This document shows, one piece after another, positions 42,737-50,486 of a stretch of 64,000 bases of DNA. This DNA is from Motilibacter rhizosphaerae. Lineage in GTDB: Bacteria > Actinomycetota > Actinomycetes > Motilibacterales > Motilibacteraceae. The stretch lies in contig NZ_SGXD01000003.1 of NCBI RefSeq assembly GCF_004216915.1, positions 752,222 through 816,221 of the forward strand. Reading direction: 5' to 3'. The notes below the pieces were generated by a model. It worked only from the letters and a program-made list of their open reading frames with translations, was not told where the DNA came from and did not search any database. How positions within the stretch are numbered: position 1 is the stretch's first letter; each line of letters begins with the position of its first letter. Both the position numbers and the translations under genes were made by a program.

Positions 42737-43891
42737 CTACTGCCCCCGCAGTGCCCGCGCGAGCACCTCGCGCAGTGGCAGGCCGGTGGCGCGAGCCGCG
42801 GCCTCCGCGTCGGCGTACTCCGGTGTCGCGGTCACCACCTCCCCGTCGAGCCAGCCGCGCTTCACCCGCACCGACTGCCCGTCGACGCTCACCTCCGTGA
42901 CGTCGCGCTCGAGGGCCGTCCGGGAGACGAGTAGGCGGCGGACCCCGAGCGTCGTCGTCTCGACGAAGACGAGGCGCTGCAGAGCGTCCGCGTGCGACTC
43001 GGCGCAGAGCACCGCGAGCGTGTGCGCGGGCCGGCCCTTCTTCATGACGATGGGCACGAGCCACGCGTCGAGCGCGCCCGCATCGAGCAGGCGCGCCAGG
43101 ACGTACGGCCAGACGCGCGGGTCGAGGTCGTCGACGTTGGCCTCCAGCTGCACGAGCGTGCCGGCCGAGGTGCCGTCGAGGACGACGGCGCGCACGACGT
43201 TCGCGACGCCCGGCACCTCCTTGCCCCCGGCTCCGGCACCGGTCCCGCGGACCACGCCTGCGGGCAGCCCACCCCACGCGGTTACGTACGCGGAGAGCAG
43301 CGCGGCGCCCGTCGGCGTGCACATCTCCCCGGCACCGGGGCCGGACTCGACCGGAAGCCCGTGCTGCGCGGCGATCTGCAGCACGGCGGGTACGGGGACG
43401 GGCAGCGCGCCGTGGGCGGTGCGCACGCTGCCCGAGCCCACGCCCACCGGGGTCGCGACGACGCTCGAGGGGGCGAGGTCGTGGATCGCGGCGCTCACGC
43501 CGACGACGTCGGCGAGCGAGTCCAGCGCCCCCACCTCGTGGAAGTGCACGTCGTCGACGGGCACGCCGTGCACGGCCGCCTCCGCCTCGGCGAGCAGGGC
43601 GAAGGTCCGCAGCGCCGCTCCGCGTACGGCGGCGTCGAGGTCGGCGGAGGCCAGCAGCAGCTGGACGTCGGGCCACGTACGCCGGTGCGCCGACGGCGGG
43701 CAGTCGACGACCGCTCGCGTGGCGACCAGCCCGGCGCGGGTGACCTGCTCGACGCCGATGCGCACGGGCTCGACGTCGAGCGCCGCGACCGCGCGCTGCA
43801 CCGCGTCGAGGGAGGCGCCGGCCCCGAGCAGGGCGCCCAGCAGCATGTCTCCGCTGGCGCCCACGGAGACGTCGAGCCAGAGCGTGCTCAC
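42737..43891 (-). CDS. larC: Nickel-pincer cofactor nickel insertase LarC
   Basis: LarC inserts nickel into the pincer nucleotide cofactor of lactate racemase and related enzymes, using CTP. The 384-residue protein starts with LWLDVSVGASGDMLLGALLGAG, then DDVHFHEVGALDSLADVVG, the family's His/Asp-rich metal region, GSGSVRTAHGALPVPVPAVL, and the C-terminal domain with ANVDDLDPRVWPYVLARLLDAGALDAWL and IVMKKGRPAHTLAVLC. It is one continuous frame, unlike Lactobacillus larC, which is made by frameshifting. It overlaps larB by 4 bp. larE and larA are not in the window. Confidence 0.93.
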   Translation of the reverse strand: MSTLWLDVSVGASGDMLLGALLGAGASLDAVQRAVAALDVEPVRIGVEQVTRAGLVATRAVVDCPPSAHRRTWPDVQLLLASADLDAAVRGAALRTFALLAEAEAAVHGVPVDDVHFHEVGALDSLADVVGVSAAIHDLAPSSVVATPVGVGSGSVRTAHGALPVPVPAVLQIAAQHGLPVESGPGAGEMCTPTGAALLSAYVTAWGGLPAGVVRGTGAGAGGKEVPGVANVVRAVVLDGTSAGTLVQLEANVDDLDPRVWPYVLARLLDAGALDAWLVPIVMKKGRPAHTLAVLCAESHADALQRLVFVETTTLGVRRLLVSRTALERDVTEVSVDGQSVRVKRGWLDGEVVTATPEYADAEAAARATGLPLREVLARALRGQ

Positions 43892-44562
43892 CGCTGGCTC
43901 GTACGCCGCGCCACGCGGGCGGCGAAGACGCCTGCGCCGTAGCCGTTGTCGATGTTGCAGACGACCACTCCGGGGGCGCAGCTGTTGAGCATCCCCAGCA
44001 GCGCCGACAGTCCTCCGAAGGACGCGCCGTAGCCGACACTGGTCGGCACCGCGACGACGGGCACGCCCGTCAGCCCGCCGACGACGCTCGGCAGCGCCCC
44101 CTCCATCCCGGCCACCACGATGAGGCAGTCCGCGGCGTCAAGCTGGTCGCGTACGGACAGGATGCGGTGCAGGCCAGCCACTCCGACATCGCGGACCTCC
44201 TCGACGCCGGCGCCGTGCACCCGCGCCACCAGGGCCGCCTCGGCCGCGACCGCCTGGTCCGAGGTCCCCGCCGAGACGACGCAGACCGTGCCGAGGGCCT
44301 CAGGAAGTGCGCCCAGCACGGCACACCGTGCCGTGTCGTCGACCACGGCGTCGGGCAGCTGCTCGCGCACGAGCTGGCGCGCCTCGTCCGAGAGCCGGGT
44401 GGCGAGCGCCGGGCGGCCGGTGTCCTGCTCCGCGAGCACGCGCAGCAGGTCGACCACCTGCTGCGGGGTCTTGCCCTGCCCGAAGACCACCTCGGGGTCG
44501 CCGGTGCGCGCGGCGCGGTCGGTGTCGAGGCGGGCGAAGCCGAGGTCGACGTAGTCGCTCAT
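43888..44562 (-). CDS. larB: Pyridinium-3,5-dicarboxylic acid mononucleotide synthase LarB
   Basis: LarB carboxylates nicotinic acid adenine dinucleotide, the first step to the nickel-pincer cofactor. The 224-residue protein has a short N-terminal domain (FARLDTDRAARTGDPEVVFGQGKTPQQVVDLLRVL) and a PurE-like C-terminal domain: VCVVSAGTSDQAVAAEAALVAR, DVGVAGLHRILSVRDQL, IVVAGMEGALPSVVGGL and VAVPTSVGYGASFGGLSALLGMLNSCAPGVVVCNIDNGYGAG. It overlaps larC (4 bp) and the upstream secreted-propeller gene (4 bp), so the operon is translated as a unit. Confidence 0.93.
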   Translation of the reverse strand: MSDYVDLGFARLDTDRAARTGDPEVVFGQGKTPQQVVDLLRVLAEQDTGRPALATRLSDEARQLVREQLPDAVVDDTARCAVLGALPEALGTVCVVSAGTSDQAVAAEAALVARVHGAGVEEVRDVGVAGLHRILSVRDQLDAADCLIVVAGMEGALPSVVGGLTGVPVVAVPTSVGYGASFGGLSALLGMLNSCAPGVVVCNIDNGYGAGVFAARVARRTSQR

Positions 44563-45521
44563 CTGCGGATCCTCCGGCGGCTGGCGAGCAGGGCGAGCAG
44601 TCCCAGTGCGATCGGCACTCCTGCCGCGACCGCAATCGTCCGCATCCGGTGGTCCGCCTGCGCCGGAGGGTTCGATCCCGGGCCTGCCTGCGCCGAGGGC
44701 GACGCGCTCCTCGTCGTCGGCCGGGGCAGCGCCGACAGCGGCACCCTCCACACCGGTGTGCGGACGCCCTCACTGCTCACGAGGACCTCCTTCGCCCCCG
44801 GCAGGACGGCGATCGACTCACCCTGCGGCTGCTGCGGGAGCGGGACCGTCTCCAGCTCGTCCCCCTTCGCGGAGTAGACGTAGGCCTGGGAGTAGTCGCG
44901 CAGCAGGTAGTTCCCACCGGGCAGCTCGGCGCCGTCGGTGACGAGCGGCGGCGCTCCGATCCCCGTATCGCGCAGCAGGTTCGGCCGCGTCGCCGACAGC
45001 GTGGCCGGAGCGACGTACATCTCGCCGCCGAGCAGCAGTCCCTTCGTGACGATGCGCAGCCGCCCGTCCGCCCCGAAGAACATCGTCTCCGCGTCGTGCG
45101 GGCCGTCGGGGTAGCGCAGCCGGTACGACGTCGCCCGCAGCGTGCCGCCGCCCGTCAGCGTCCGCGGCTCCGCGACGCGGTGCACGAGGATGCCGTTGGT
45201 GCGCACGGCATCGTTGTCCCCGATGTCGCCGACCCACAGGTCGTCGCCGCGCGCGGTGATCGTCTCCCAGTCGCGCGCCTGCACGCCGGCGAGGCGCCAG
45301 ACCCCGACGGTCCGCCCCTTGCCGTCGAGCGCGAACAGCCGCGCGGTGTCACCGCTGTCGTTGTGCGTCCACACGTAGCCCGGGTGGCGGGGGCTCGCGA
45401 CCAGCCCGCTGGACTCCGTGATCCGCTTGTCCTGCAGGGTGAACGCCACCACGGGCGCGTGCAGCGGAGCCGCCGCGAGGAGCAGCGGGGCCGCGAGGCC
45501 GGCCGCCACCGCGCGGGTCAC
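44559..45521 (-). CDS. Membrane-anchored secreted beta-propeller-like protein
   Basis: A 320-residue protein. N-terminal hydrophobic signal (AVAAGLAAPLLLAAAPLHAP), then a propeller-like or phytase-like region: SSGLVASPRHPGYVWTHNDSGDTARLFAL, WETITARGDDLWVGDIGDND, GPHDAETMFFGADGRLRIVTK and PGGNYLLRDYSQAYVY. Near the C-terminus, after a Pro/Ala/Ser linker, is one TM helix (IAVAAGVPIALGLLALLA) followed by SRRRIRR, so the domain is tethered outside the membrane. The function is unknown. GTG 45521 overlaps the methyltransferase stop, and its end overlaps larB. Confidence 0.7.
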   Translation of the reverse strand: MTRAVAAGLAAPLLLAAAPLHAPVVAFTLQDKRITESSGLVASPRHPGYVWTHNDSGDTARLFALDGKGRTVGVWRLAGVQARDWETITARGDDLWVGDIGDNDAVRTNGILVHRVAEPRTLTGGGTLRATSYRLRYPDGPHDAETMFFGADGRLRIVTKGLLLGGEMYVAPATLSATRPNLLRDTGIGAPPLVTDGAELPGGNYLLRDYSQAYVYSAKGDELETVPLPQQPQGESIAVLPGAKEVLVSSEGVRTPVWRVPLSALPRPTTRSASPSAQAGPGSNPPAQADHRMRTIAVAAGVPIALGLLALLASRRRIRR

Positions 45522-46684
45522 CCCGGCACCGCGGCTGCGGCGAGCTCGGGAGCCAGCCGCTCGGCCAGCGCGGGACACAGGCCCCAGGCGGCGATGAGGT
45601 CGGCGTACTGCCGGCGCAGCTCCTCCGTCGGCGGTGCGCCGGTGCGGACGGCCCGCAGGAGCACGTTGCGGGGGGTGTCCTCCGCGGCGGTGAACTCCAC
45701 GACGTCGACGCGGTAGCCGACCAGCCGCAGCACCGCCGCGCGCAGGGCGTCCGTCAGCACGTCGCCGAAGCGCTCCCGCAGGATCCCGTGCCGGGTCAGC
45801 AGCGCGTACGGGTCGGGCGGGGCGCCCTCGCGCAGCTGGCGCTGGAGGTCGTGGTGGCAGCAGGGGGCGGCGAGGACGAGGCGGGCACCGGCCCGCACGG
45901 CGGCGGCGAGGGCGTCGTCGGTGGCGGTGTCGCAGGCGTGCAGGGCCAGGACGACGTCGACGTCGCTGAGCGGCGCGTCGGCGATCGGGGCCTCGACGAA
46001 GCGCACGGCGTCCTCGACCCCGAGCCGGCGGGCGACGTCGCTGCCGTGCTCGCGCGACTGGGCCTTGCTGTCGACGCCGACGAGCTGCACCTCCCGGCTG
46101 CGGGAGAGGTAGCGGTGCACGGCGAAGGTGAGGTAGGCGTTGCCGCACCCGAGGTCGACGACCCGCAGCGGGCCGTCGGGCAGCTCGGCCTCGACGCCGG
46201 CGAGCACGCGGAGGAACGAGTCCACCTGCCGCCGCTTGGCCGCTCCGGCGCCGAGCACGCCGAACAGCGGGTCGTCGGGCGCGAGCAGGTGCTCGACGGG
46301 GCGGTCGTTGGAGCGGGTGGTCGCGGACCCGGTGGGCGCCGAGCGGGAGAGCAGGGCGTCGCCCTTCTTGGTCACGCGCAGCTGCAGCGTGGACTGGTCG
46401 GTCTCCACGTGCCAGTGCGCGAACGGCTCGGCGGTCAGCTCGTCGACCGCGGTAGCGGCCTCCTCGGGCCACGCGGCGTTGGCGGTGAAGGCCTGCCGCT
46501 CGTCGTAGCGCACGACCTGCAGCCGCTCCCCCGCCTTGAGCTGCACGGGGCGTACCTCCACCCGCCGCCAGGCCGGTGTCGTCCCCCGGCGCGCCCCGCT
46601 GGCGACCGCGCGGCGCAGCCCGCCGCGGTCGAGGAGGGCGGCGCGCACCTCCGCGAGGGCGTCGTCGAGCGCGAGCTGGGGCAC
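45518..46684 (-). CDS. SAM-dependent methyltransferase (GSTCD/METTL25-like)
   Basis: A 388-residue class I methyltransferase. The SAM-binding glycine motif is VVDLGCGNAYLTFAVHRYL (about residues 180-198), followed by LVGVDSKAQSREH. The diagnostic LHACDTATDDALAAAV and APCCHHDLQRQL segments characterise a family shared with eukaryotic GSTCD/METTL25-type proteins. The N-terminal ~150 residues form a separate domain. The substrate is unknown; RNA is a possibility in the eukaryotic relatives. It is the first gene of a four-gene overlapped operon that ends in larC. Confidence 0.8.
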   Translation of the reverse strand: MPQLALDDALAEVRAALLDRGGLRRAVASGARRGTTPAWRRVEVRPVQLKAGERLQVVRYDERQAFTANAAWPEEAATAVDELTAEPFAHWHVETDQSTLQLRVTKKGDALLSRSAPTGSATTRSNDRPVEHLLAPDDPLFGVLGAGAAKRRQVDSFLRVLAGVEAELPDGPLRVVDLGCGNAYLTFAVHRYLSRSREVQLVGVDSKAQSREHGSDVARRLGVEDAVRFVEAPIADAPLSDVDVVLALHACDTATDDALAAAVRAGARLVLAAPCCHHDLQRQLREGAPPDPYALLTRHGILRERFGDVLTDALRAAVLRLVGYRVDVVEFTAAEDTPRNVLLRAVRTGAPPTEELRRQYADLIAAWGLCPALAERLAPELAAAAVPG

Positions 46685-46706
46685 GCCTCGATCCTACGTT
46701 CGGCCC

Positions 46707-46790
46707 TCAGACCAGCCGGCCGAGCAGGACGACCGCGACGAGCAGCACCAGGGCGCCCAGGACGACCCACCGGCGCTCGCGAGGACCCAT
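46707..46790 (-). CDS. 27-residue single-pass membrane peptide (tentative)
   Basis: A very short ORF encoding a basic start MGPRERRW and one hydrophobic helix (VVLGALVLLVAVVLLGRLV). It follows the minus-strand MFS gene by 26 bp and precedes the methyltransferase start by 22 bp. The ribosome site is weak (GCGGG). Tiny one-helix proteins of this form are frequent in actinobacteria, but this one rests on composition only. Confidence 0.35.
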   Translation of the reverse strand: MGPRERRWVVLGALVLLVAVVLLGRLV

Positions 46791-46816
46791 CCCGCGACTC
46801 TAGCGAGCCGCGGCGC

Positions 46817-48058
46817 TCAGGCCGCGCTCGCCGCCACCGGCTCGGGCTCGACGGCCGCGACCGGGACTGTGCGCTGCCGGCCGAGGTAGACCGCCCCCGC
46901 CACGCCCCCGACCAGGGACAGCACCCCGCCGCCGCTGAGGCTCCAGCGGGCGCCGAACTCCTCGCCGACCCAGCCGATGAGCGGCGAGACGAGCGGGGCC
47001 GTACCGAACACCACGAGGACGTGGAGGGACAGCACTCGCCCGCGCATCACCGGGTCGGACCTCGTCTGCAGCAGGGCGTTGGCGGTGTTGAGCGCGGTGA
47101 TCGAGGTGAGCCCGAGCGGGACGAGCACGACGGCGAACGACACGTACGACGGCATGAGGCCGGAGACCGACTCGAGCACGCCGAACGCGATCACGGCGGC
47201 GAGGAACACCTTGAGCTGCGGAGCCTCGCGGCGCGCGGCGAGCAGCGCCCCCGTGAGCGAGCCCACGGCCATGACGGTGCCGAGGAGGCCGTAGCCGCCG
47301 GCGCCCTTGCCGTAGACGTCCTTCGCCATGAGCGCGGTGGTGATGGAGAAGTTCATGCCGAACGTGCCGAAGCAGGCCGTGACCAGCAGGATCGTGCGCA
47401 CCTCGCGGTTGGACCGGACGTAGCGCAGGCCCTCCCGCAGCGCCCCCTTCCCTGCGGAGCGCCGGGGGCTCGCCTCGAGCTCGCTCTCGCGCATCCTGCC
47501 GAGCGCCACGAGGATCGCGAGGAACGACGCCGCGTTGATGAGGAAGACCGGGCCGGTGTGCTGGTGGGACGCGGAGATGAGCAGGCCGGCGACTGCCGGC
47601 CCGACGACGCGGCCCATGTTGAAGGCCGTGGCGTTGAGCCCGATCGCGTTGGAGAGGTCCTCCTTGCCGACCATCTCGATGACGAAGGACTGCCGGGCCG
47701 GGTTGTCGAAGGCCGCGCCGAGGCCGAGGACGGCGGCGAGCAGGTAGACGTGCCAGACCTGCACGACGCCGGCGACCTCGAGCAGACCGAGCACCAGCGC
47801 GGCGAGGCCCATGACGGTCTGCGTGACGAGGAGGATCTGCCGCTTGGGAAGCCGGTCGGCGAGCACACCGCCCTGGAGCCCGAAGAGCAGCACGGGCAGG
47901 AACTGCAGTGCGGTCGTGATGCCGAGGGCCGTGCCGCTGGAGGTCAGCTGCAGCACCAGCCAGTCCTGGGCGATCCGCTGCATCCAGGTGCCGGTGTTGG
48001 AGACCACCGAGCCGTACCAGAAGAGCCGGTAGTTGCGGTTGCGCAGGGCGTGGAACAT
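46817..48058 (-). CDS. MFS transporter (DHA3/EntS-like exporter)
   Basis: A 413-residue major facilitator protein with about 12 helices. It starts with FHALRNRNYRLFWYGSVVSNTGTWMQRIAQDWLVL, a DHA3-type N-terminus, with the loop 2-3 motif GGVLADRLPKRQILLVTQ. The profile fits exporters such as EntS or macrolide/multidrug pumps. Its ATG overlaps the stop of the upstream MarR gene (ATGA), a typical repressor/efflux-pump pair, so substrate or drug probably lifts MarR repression of both. The exported compound is unknown. Confidence 0.88.
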   Translation of the reverse strand: MFHALRNRNYRLFWYGSVVSNTGTWMQRIAQDWLVLQLTSSGTALGITTALQFLPVLLFGLQGGVLADRLPKRQILLVTQTVMGLAALVLGLLEVAGVVQVWHVYLLAAVLGLGAAFDNPARQSFVIEMVGKEDLSNAIGLNATAFNMGRVVGPAVAGLLISASHQHTGPVFLINAASFLAILVALGRMRESELEASPRRSAGKGALREGLRYVRSNREVRTILLVTACFGTFGMNFSITTALMAKDVYGKGAGGYGLLGTVMAVGSLTGALLAARREAPQLKVFLAAVIAFGVLESVSGLMPSYVSFAVVLVPLGLTSITALNTANALLQTRSDPVMRGRVLSLHVLVVFGTAPLVSPLIGWVGEEFGARWSLSGGGVLSLVGGVAGAVYLGRQRTVPVAAVEPEPVAASAA

Positions 48059-48474
48059 CAGCCACCAGCCAGCTTGGCGAGGACGGGGACGGCAGCCGCG
48101 AGGACGGCCCGCTCGTCGCGGGTGAGGTCGGCGAGCGCCTCCGTCAGCAGCGCGTCGCGCCGCTTCCGGTCGGCCTCGAGCATCGCGTGCGCGTCCGGGG
48201 TGACGGCGAGGATCTGCTGCCGGCGGTCGGTCGGGTGCGGCGAGCGCGTCAGCAGGCCCTGCTCCTCCAGTGCCGCGATCGTGCGGGTCATGGAGGGCGG
48301 CGACACGTGCTCGTGCTCGGCGAGCTCGCCCGGCGTCATCGGGCCGTGCCGGTCGAGGCTCGCCAGCGCCATGAGCTTGCCGACCGGAAGGTCGGACTCG
48401 CGGGCGTTGCGCAGCCGCCGCGCCAGCCGCATCACGGCGGGCCGCAGCTGCAGGGACAGGTCGTCGGTCTCCAT
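48058..48474 (-). CDS. MarR-family repressor of the MFS pump
   Basis: A 138-residue MarR protein. Its winged helix is MTPGELAEHEHVSPPSMTRTIAALEEQGLLTRSPHPTDRRQQILAVTPDAHAML, with the wing DRRQ. GKLMALASLDRHG precedes it. ATG 48474 lies right after inverted half-sites (GTTAGC/GCTAAC) that probably form its operator, and it is translated with the MFS gene, so it is likely an autorepressor of that pair. Confidence 0.9.
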   Translation of the reverse strand: METDDLSLQLRPAVMRLARRLRNARESDLPVGKLMALASLDRHGPMTPGELAEHEHVSPPSMTRTIAALEEQGLLTRSPHPTDRRQQILAVTPDAHAMLEADRKRRDALLTEALADLTRDERAVLAAAVPVLAKLAGG

Positions 48475-48479
48475 CAGTC

Positions 48480-48510
48480 GTTAGCATACCTAATGGTTAG
48501 CCCCGCTAAC
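48480..48510 (-). promoter_or_regulatory. Probable MarR operator with GTTAGC/GCTAAC half-sites
   Basis: On the minus strand the order is GTTAGC, GGG, GCTAAC, ten bases, GCTAAC, then GACTG and the marR ATG. The first two half-sites form a palindrome at 48496-48510, and the third lies at 48480-48485. TATGCT between them may be the -10 box, so binding would block the promoter. Confidence 0.6.
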
Positions 48511-48515
48511 AACTC

Positions 48516-48534
48516 GAGATCATGCACATCCTGG
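48516..48534 (+). repeat. TGATCATGCAC repeat, copy A
   Basis: 17 of 19 bases match GTGATCATGCACATCCTGG. It faces copy B, and together they form a hairpin (ATCATGCACATC with GATGGGCATGAT) in the gap between the permease 3' end and the marR operator. Confidence 0.7.
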
Positions 48535-48537
48535 GGC

Positions 48538-48556
48538 TCGAGATGGGCATGATCAC
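48538..48556 (-). repeat. TGATCATGCAC repeat, copy B
   Basis: 15 of 19 bases match the consensus on the minus strand. It lies 15 bp past the minus-strand permease stop, in the sense orientation of that gene, and pairs with copy A. Confidence 0.65.
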
Positions 48557-48570
48557 GGGGAGGGCGTGGG

Positions 48571-50043
48571 TCACCGCACCCCGAGCAGCTCCTCCACGGG
48601 GACGATCGCGAAGTAGAGCACGAAGAGCGCCGCGACGACCCAGAGCAGCGGGTGCACCTGGCGGCCGCGGCCGGAGACCAGCTTGATCAGCGCGTACGAC
48701 ACGAAGCCGGCGCCGATGCCGTTGGTGATCGAGTACGTGAACGGCATCACGACGATCGTGAGGAACGCCGGGATGCCGATCTCCACGTCGGAGAAGTCGA
48801 TCGAGCGCACCTGCTGCAGCATGAAGAACCCGACCACGACGAGCGCGGGGGTCGCCGCCTCGAAGGGCACGACCTGCACCAGCGGCGTGAAGAACATCGC
48901 CAGCAGGAACAGCACGCCGGTCACGACCGACGCCAGGCCCGTCCGCGCGCCCTCGCCGACGCCCGCCGCCGACTCGACGTACGTCGTGGCCGAGCTGGTG
49001 GAGGCCGCACCGCCGGCGATCGCCGCGACACTGTCGACGAGGAGCACGCGCTCGATGCCGGGGAGCTGACCGTCCTCGTCGAGCAGGCCGCCCTCGGCGC
49101 CGACGCCGACGACCGTGCCCATCGTGTCGAAGAAGTCGGCCAGCAGCAGGGTGAAGACCAGCAGCAGCGCGGCGACGACCCCGATCTTGCCGAAGCCGCC
49201 GAAGAGGCTGAAGTGCCCCAGCAGCGAGAGGTCGGGCAGGTCGAACAGCGTGTGAGGGACCTTCGGGTCGACGAGGCTCCAGCCCGTCGGGTTCTTGTCG
49301 GTCCGCGCGCCGATCCCCCCGATCGCCTCGACCACGACCGCGAGCACGGTGGTGATGACGATGCCGAGCAGGATCGCGCCGCGTACGCGCTTGGCGACGA
49401 GCACGACGGTCAGCAGCAGGCCGACGACGAACACCGTGGTCGGCCAGCCCTGCAGGTTGCCGCCGACGCCGAGCTGGAGCGGGGTGCCGGAGCCGGCGCG
49501 CACGAAACCGCTGTCCACGAAGCCGATCAGCGCGATGAACAGGCCGATGCCCACGCCGATCGCGGTCTTGAGCTCCGCGGGGATCGCGTGGAACACCGCG
49601 GTCCGGAAGCCCGTGAGCACGAGCAGGGTGATGACGACGCCCTCGAGGACGATGAGTCCCATCGCATCGGCCCACGACATCTCGGAGGCGATGCTGAAGG
49701 CGACGAAGGCGTTGAGCCCGAGCCCCGTCGCCAGCGCGTACGGGTAGCGGCCGACGACCCCCATGAGCAGCGTCACCACCCCCGCGACGAGCGCGGTCGC
49801 GGCGGCGACCAGGACGATCGCGTGGCCGGAGTCGCGCCCGCCGAGGAAGTGCTTGTCGGCGTCCTGGACGGTGCCGAGGATGAGCGGGTTCAGCACGACG
49901 ATGTACGCCATGGTGAAGAACGTCGCCAGGCCACCGCGTACCTCGCGCTGCCAGGACGAGCCGCGCTCGGTGATCGAGAAGTACGCGTCCAGCCGCGCGA
50001 GCATCGAGCCGGGTGCGGCGGGCGGACGGGTGGTGGTGGCCAT
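48571..50043 (-). CDS. NCS2-family purine permease (AzgA type)
   Basis: A 490-residue nucleobase transporter of the AzgA/PbuG group. The N-terminus REVRGGLATFFTMAYIVVLNPLIL and GVVGRYPYALATGLGLNAFVAFS are family signatures, as are the substrate-site ADFFDTMGTVVGVG and SATTYVESAAGVGEGARTGL. About 12-14 membrane segments are present. It imports hypoxanthine/guanine/adenine with a proton. The ATG is divergent from DUF2530 gene with 57 bp between. Copies A and B of the intergenic repeat follow its stop. Confidence 0.93.
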   Translation of the reverse strand: MATTTRPPAAPGSMLARLDAYFSITERGSSWQREVRGGLATFFTMAYIVVLNPLILGTVQDADKHFLGGRDSGHAIVLVAAATALVAGVVTLLMGVVGRYPYALATGLGLNAFVAFSIASEMSWADAMGLIVLEGVVITLLVLTGFRTAVFHAIPAELKTAIGVGIGLFIALIGFVDSGFVRAGSGTPLQLGVGGNLQGWPTTVFVVGLLLTVVLVAKRVRGAILLGIVITTVLAVVVEAIGGIGARTDKNPTGWSLVDPKVPHTLFDLPDLSLLGHFSLFGGFGKIGVVAALLLVFTLLLADFFDTMGTVVGVGAEGGLLDEDGQLPGIERVLLVDSVAAIAGGAASTSSATTYVESAAGVGEGARTGLASVVTGVLFLLAMFFTPLVQVVPFEAATPALVVVGFFMLQQVRSIDFSDVEIGIPAFLTIVVMPFTYSITNGIGAGFVSYALIKLVSGRGRQVHPLLWVVAALFVLYFAIVPVEELLGVR

Positions 50044-50085
50044 GCGGCGGCTCCTGCTGGTGCTCCGGGGGTCGCGCGACCGCAC

Positions 50086-50091
50086 TACGCT
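50086..50091 (+). promoter_or_regulatory. -10 box (TACGCT) for the DUF2530 gene
   Basis: TACGCT lies 9 nt before ATG 50101 in the 57-bp divergent gap, again without a ribosome site. Confidence 0.4.
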
Positions 50092-50100
50092 GGCCGCGCC

Positions 50101-50361
50101 ATGACCCTGCCCGAGCCGCCCCCCGCAGACACGTCCGCCACGCCGGGACTGCTCCCGCTCGACGTCGACGGGGTCGGCGTCGTCACCGCCGGCACCGTGC
50201 TGTGGGCCGTGGCGCTGGTCGTCCTGCTGCCGTTCAGCCGCACCCTCGTGCACCACGGGCACGGCTGGTGGATCGGCATGTGCGCCGCCGGGACGGTGCT
50301 GGGGTGCTTCGGGATCTGGTACTGCCGCCGCCGGCGCGTACGCGGCTGGGCCGGCCGCTGA
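50101..50361 (+). CDS. DUF2530 small membrane protein
   Basis: An 86-residue protein with two transmembrane helices (GTVLWAVALVVLLPF and WWIGMCAAGTVLGCFGIWYC) and a basic tail (RRRRVRGWAGR). The pattern LDVDGVGVVTAGTVLWAVALV ... GIWYCRRRR is the DUF2530 family, confined to actinobacteria. It is divergent from the purine permease. The function is unknown. Three same-strand copies of the TGATCATGCAC repeat follow its stop. Confidence 0.85.
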   Translation: MTLPEPPPADTSATPGLLPLDVDGVGVVTAGTVLWAVALVVLLPFSRTLVHHGHGWWIGMCAAGTVLGCFGIWYCRRRRVRGWAGR

Positions 50362-50375
50362 CCTCCCCCTCCCCC

Positions 50376-50394
50376 GTGATCATGCACATCCTGG
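50376..50394 (+). repeat. TGATCATGCAC repeat, copy C
   Basis: Perfect match to GTGATCATGCACATCCTGG, flanked by C-rich (5') and GAG (3') bases. First of three plus-strand copies after the DUF2530 stop, 15 bp from it. Confidence 0.9.
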
Positions 50395-50408
50395 AGCACC
50401 CCCTCCCC

Positions 50409-50427
50409 GTGATCATGCACATCTCGG
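50409..50427 (+). repeat. TGATCATGCAC repeat, copy D
   Basis: 17 of 19 bases match; the 3' end reads TCGG instead of CTGG. Starts 33 bp after copy C. Confidence 0.88.
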
Positions 50428-50443
50428 GGGACCCCACTTCCCC

Positions 50444-50462
50444 GTGATCATGCACATCCTGG
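50444..50462 (+). repeat. TGATCATGCAC repeat, copy E
   Basis: Perfect match to the 19-base consensus, 35 bp after copy D. Confidence 0.9.
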
Positions 50463-50467
50463 GGCGT

Positions 50468-50486
50468 CCAGGACGTGCATGATCAC
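50468..50486 (-). repeat. TGATCATGCAC repeat, copy F
   Basis: 18 of 19 bases match on the minus strand. Its TGATCA core contains the stop codon of the epimerase gene (50483-50485). Confidence 0.88.
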
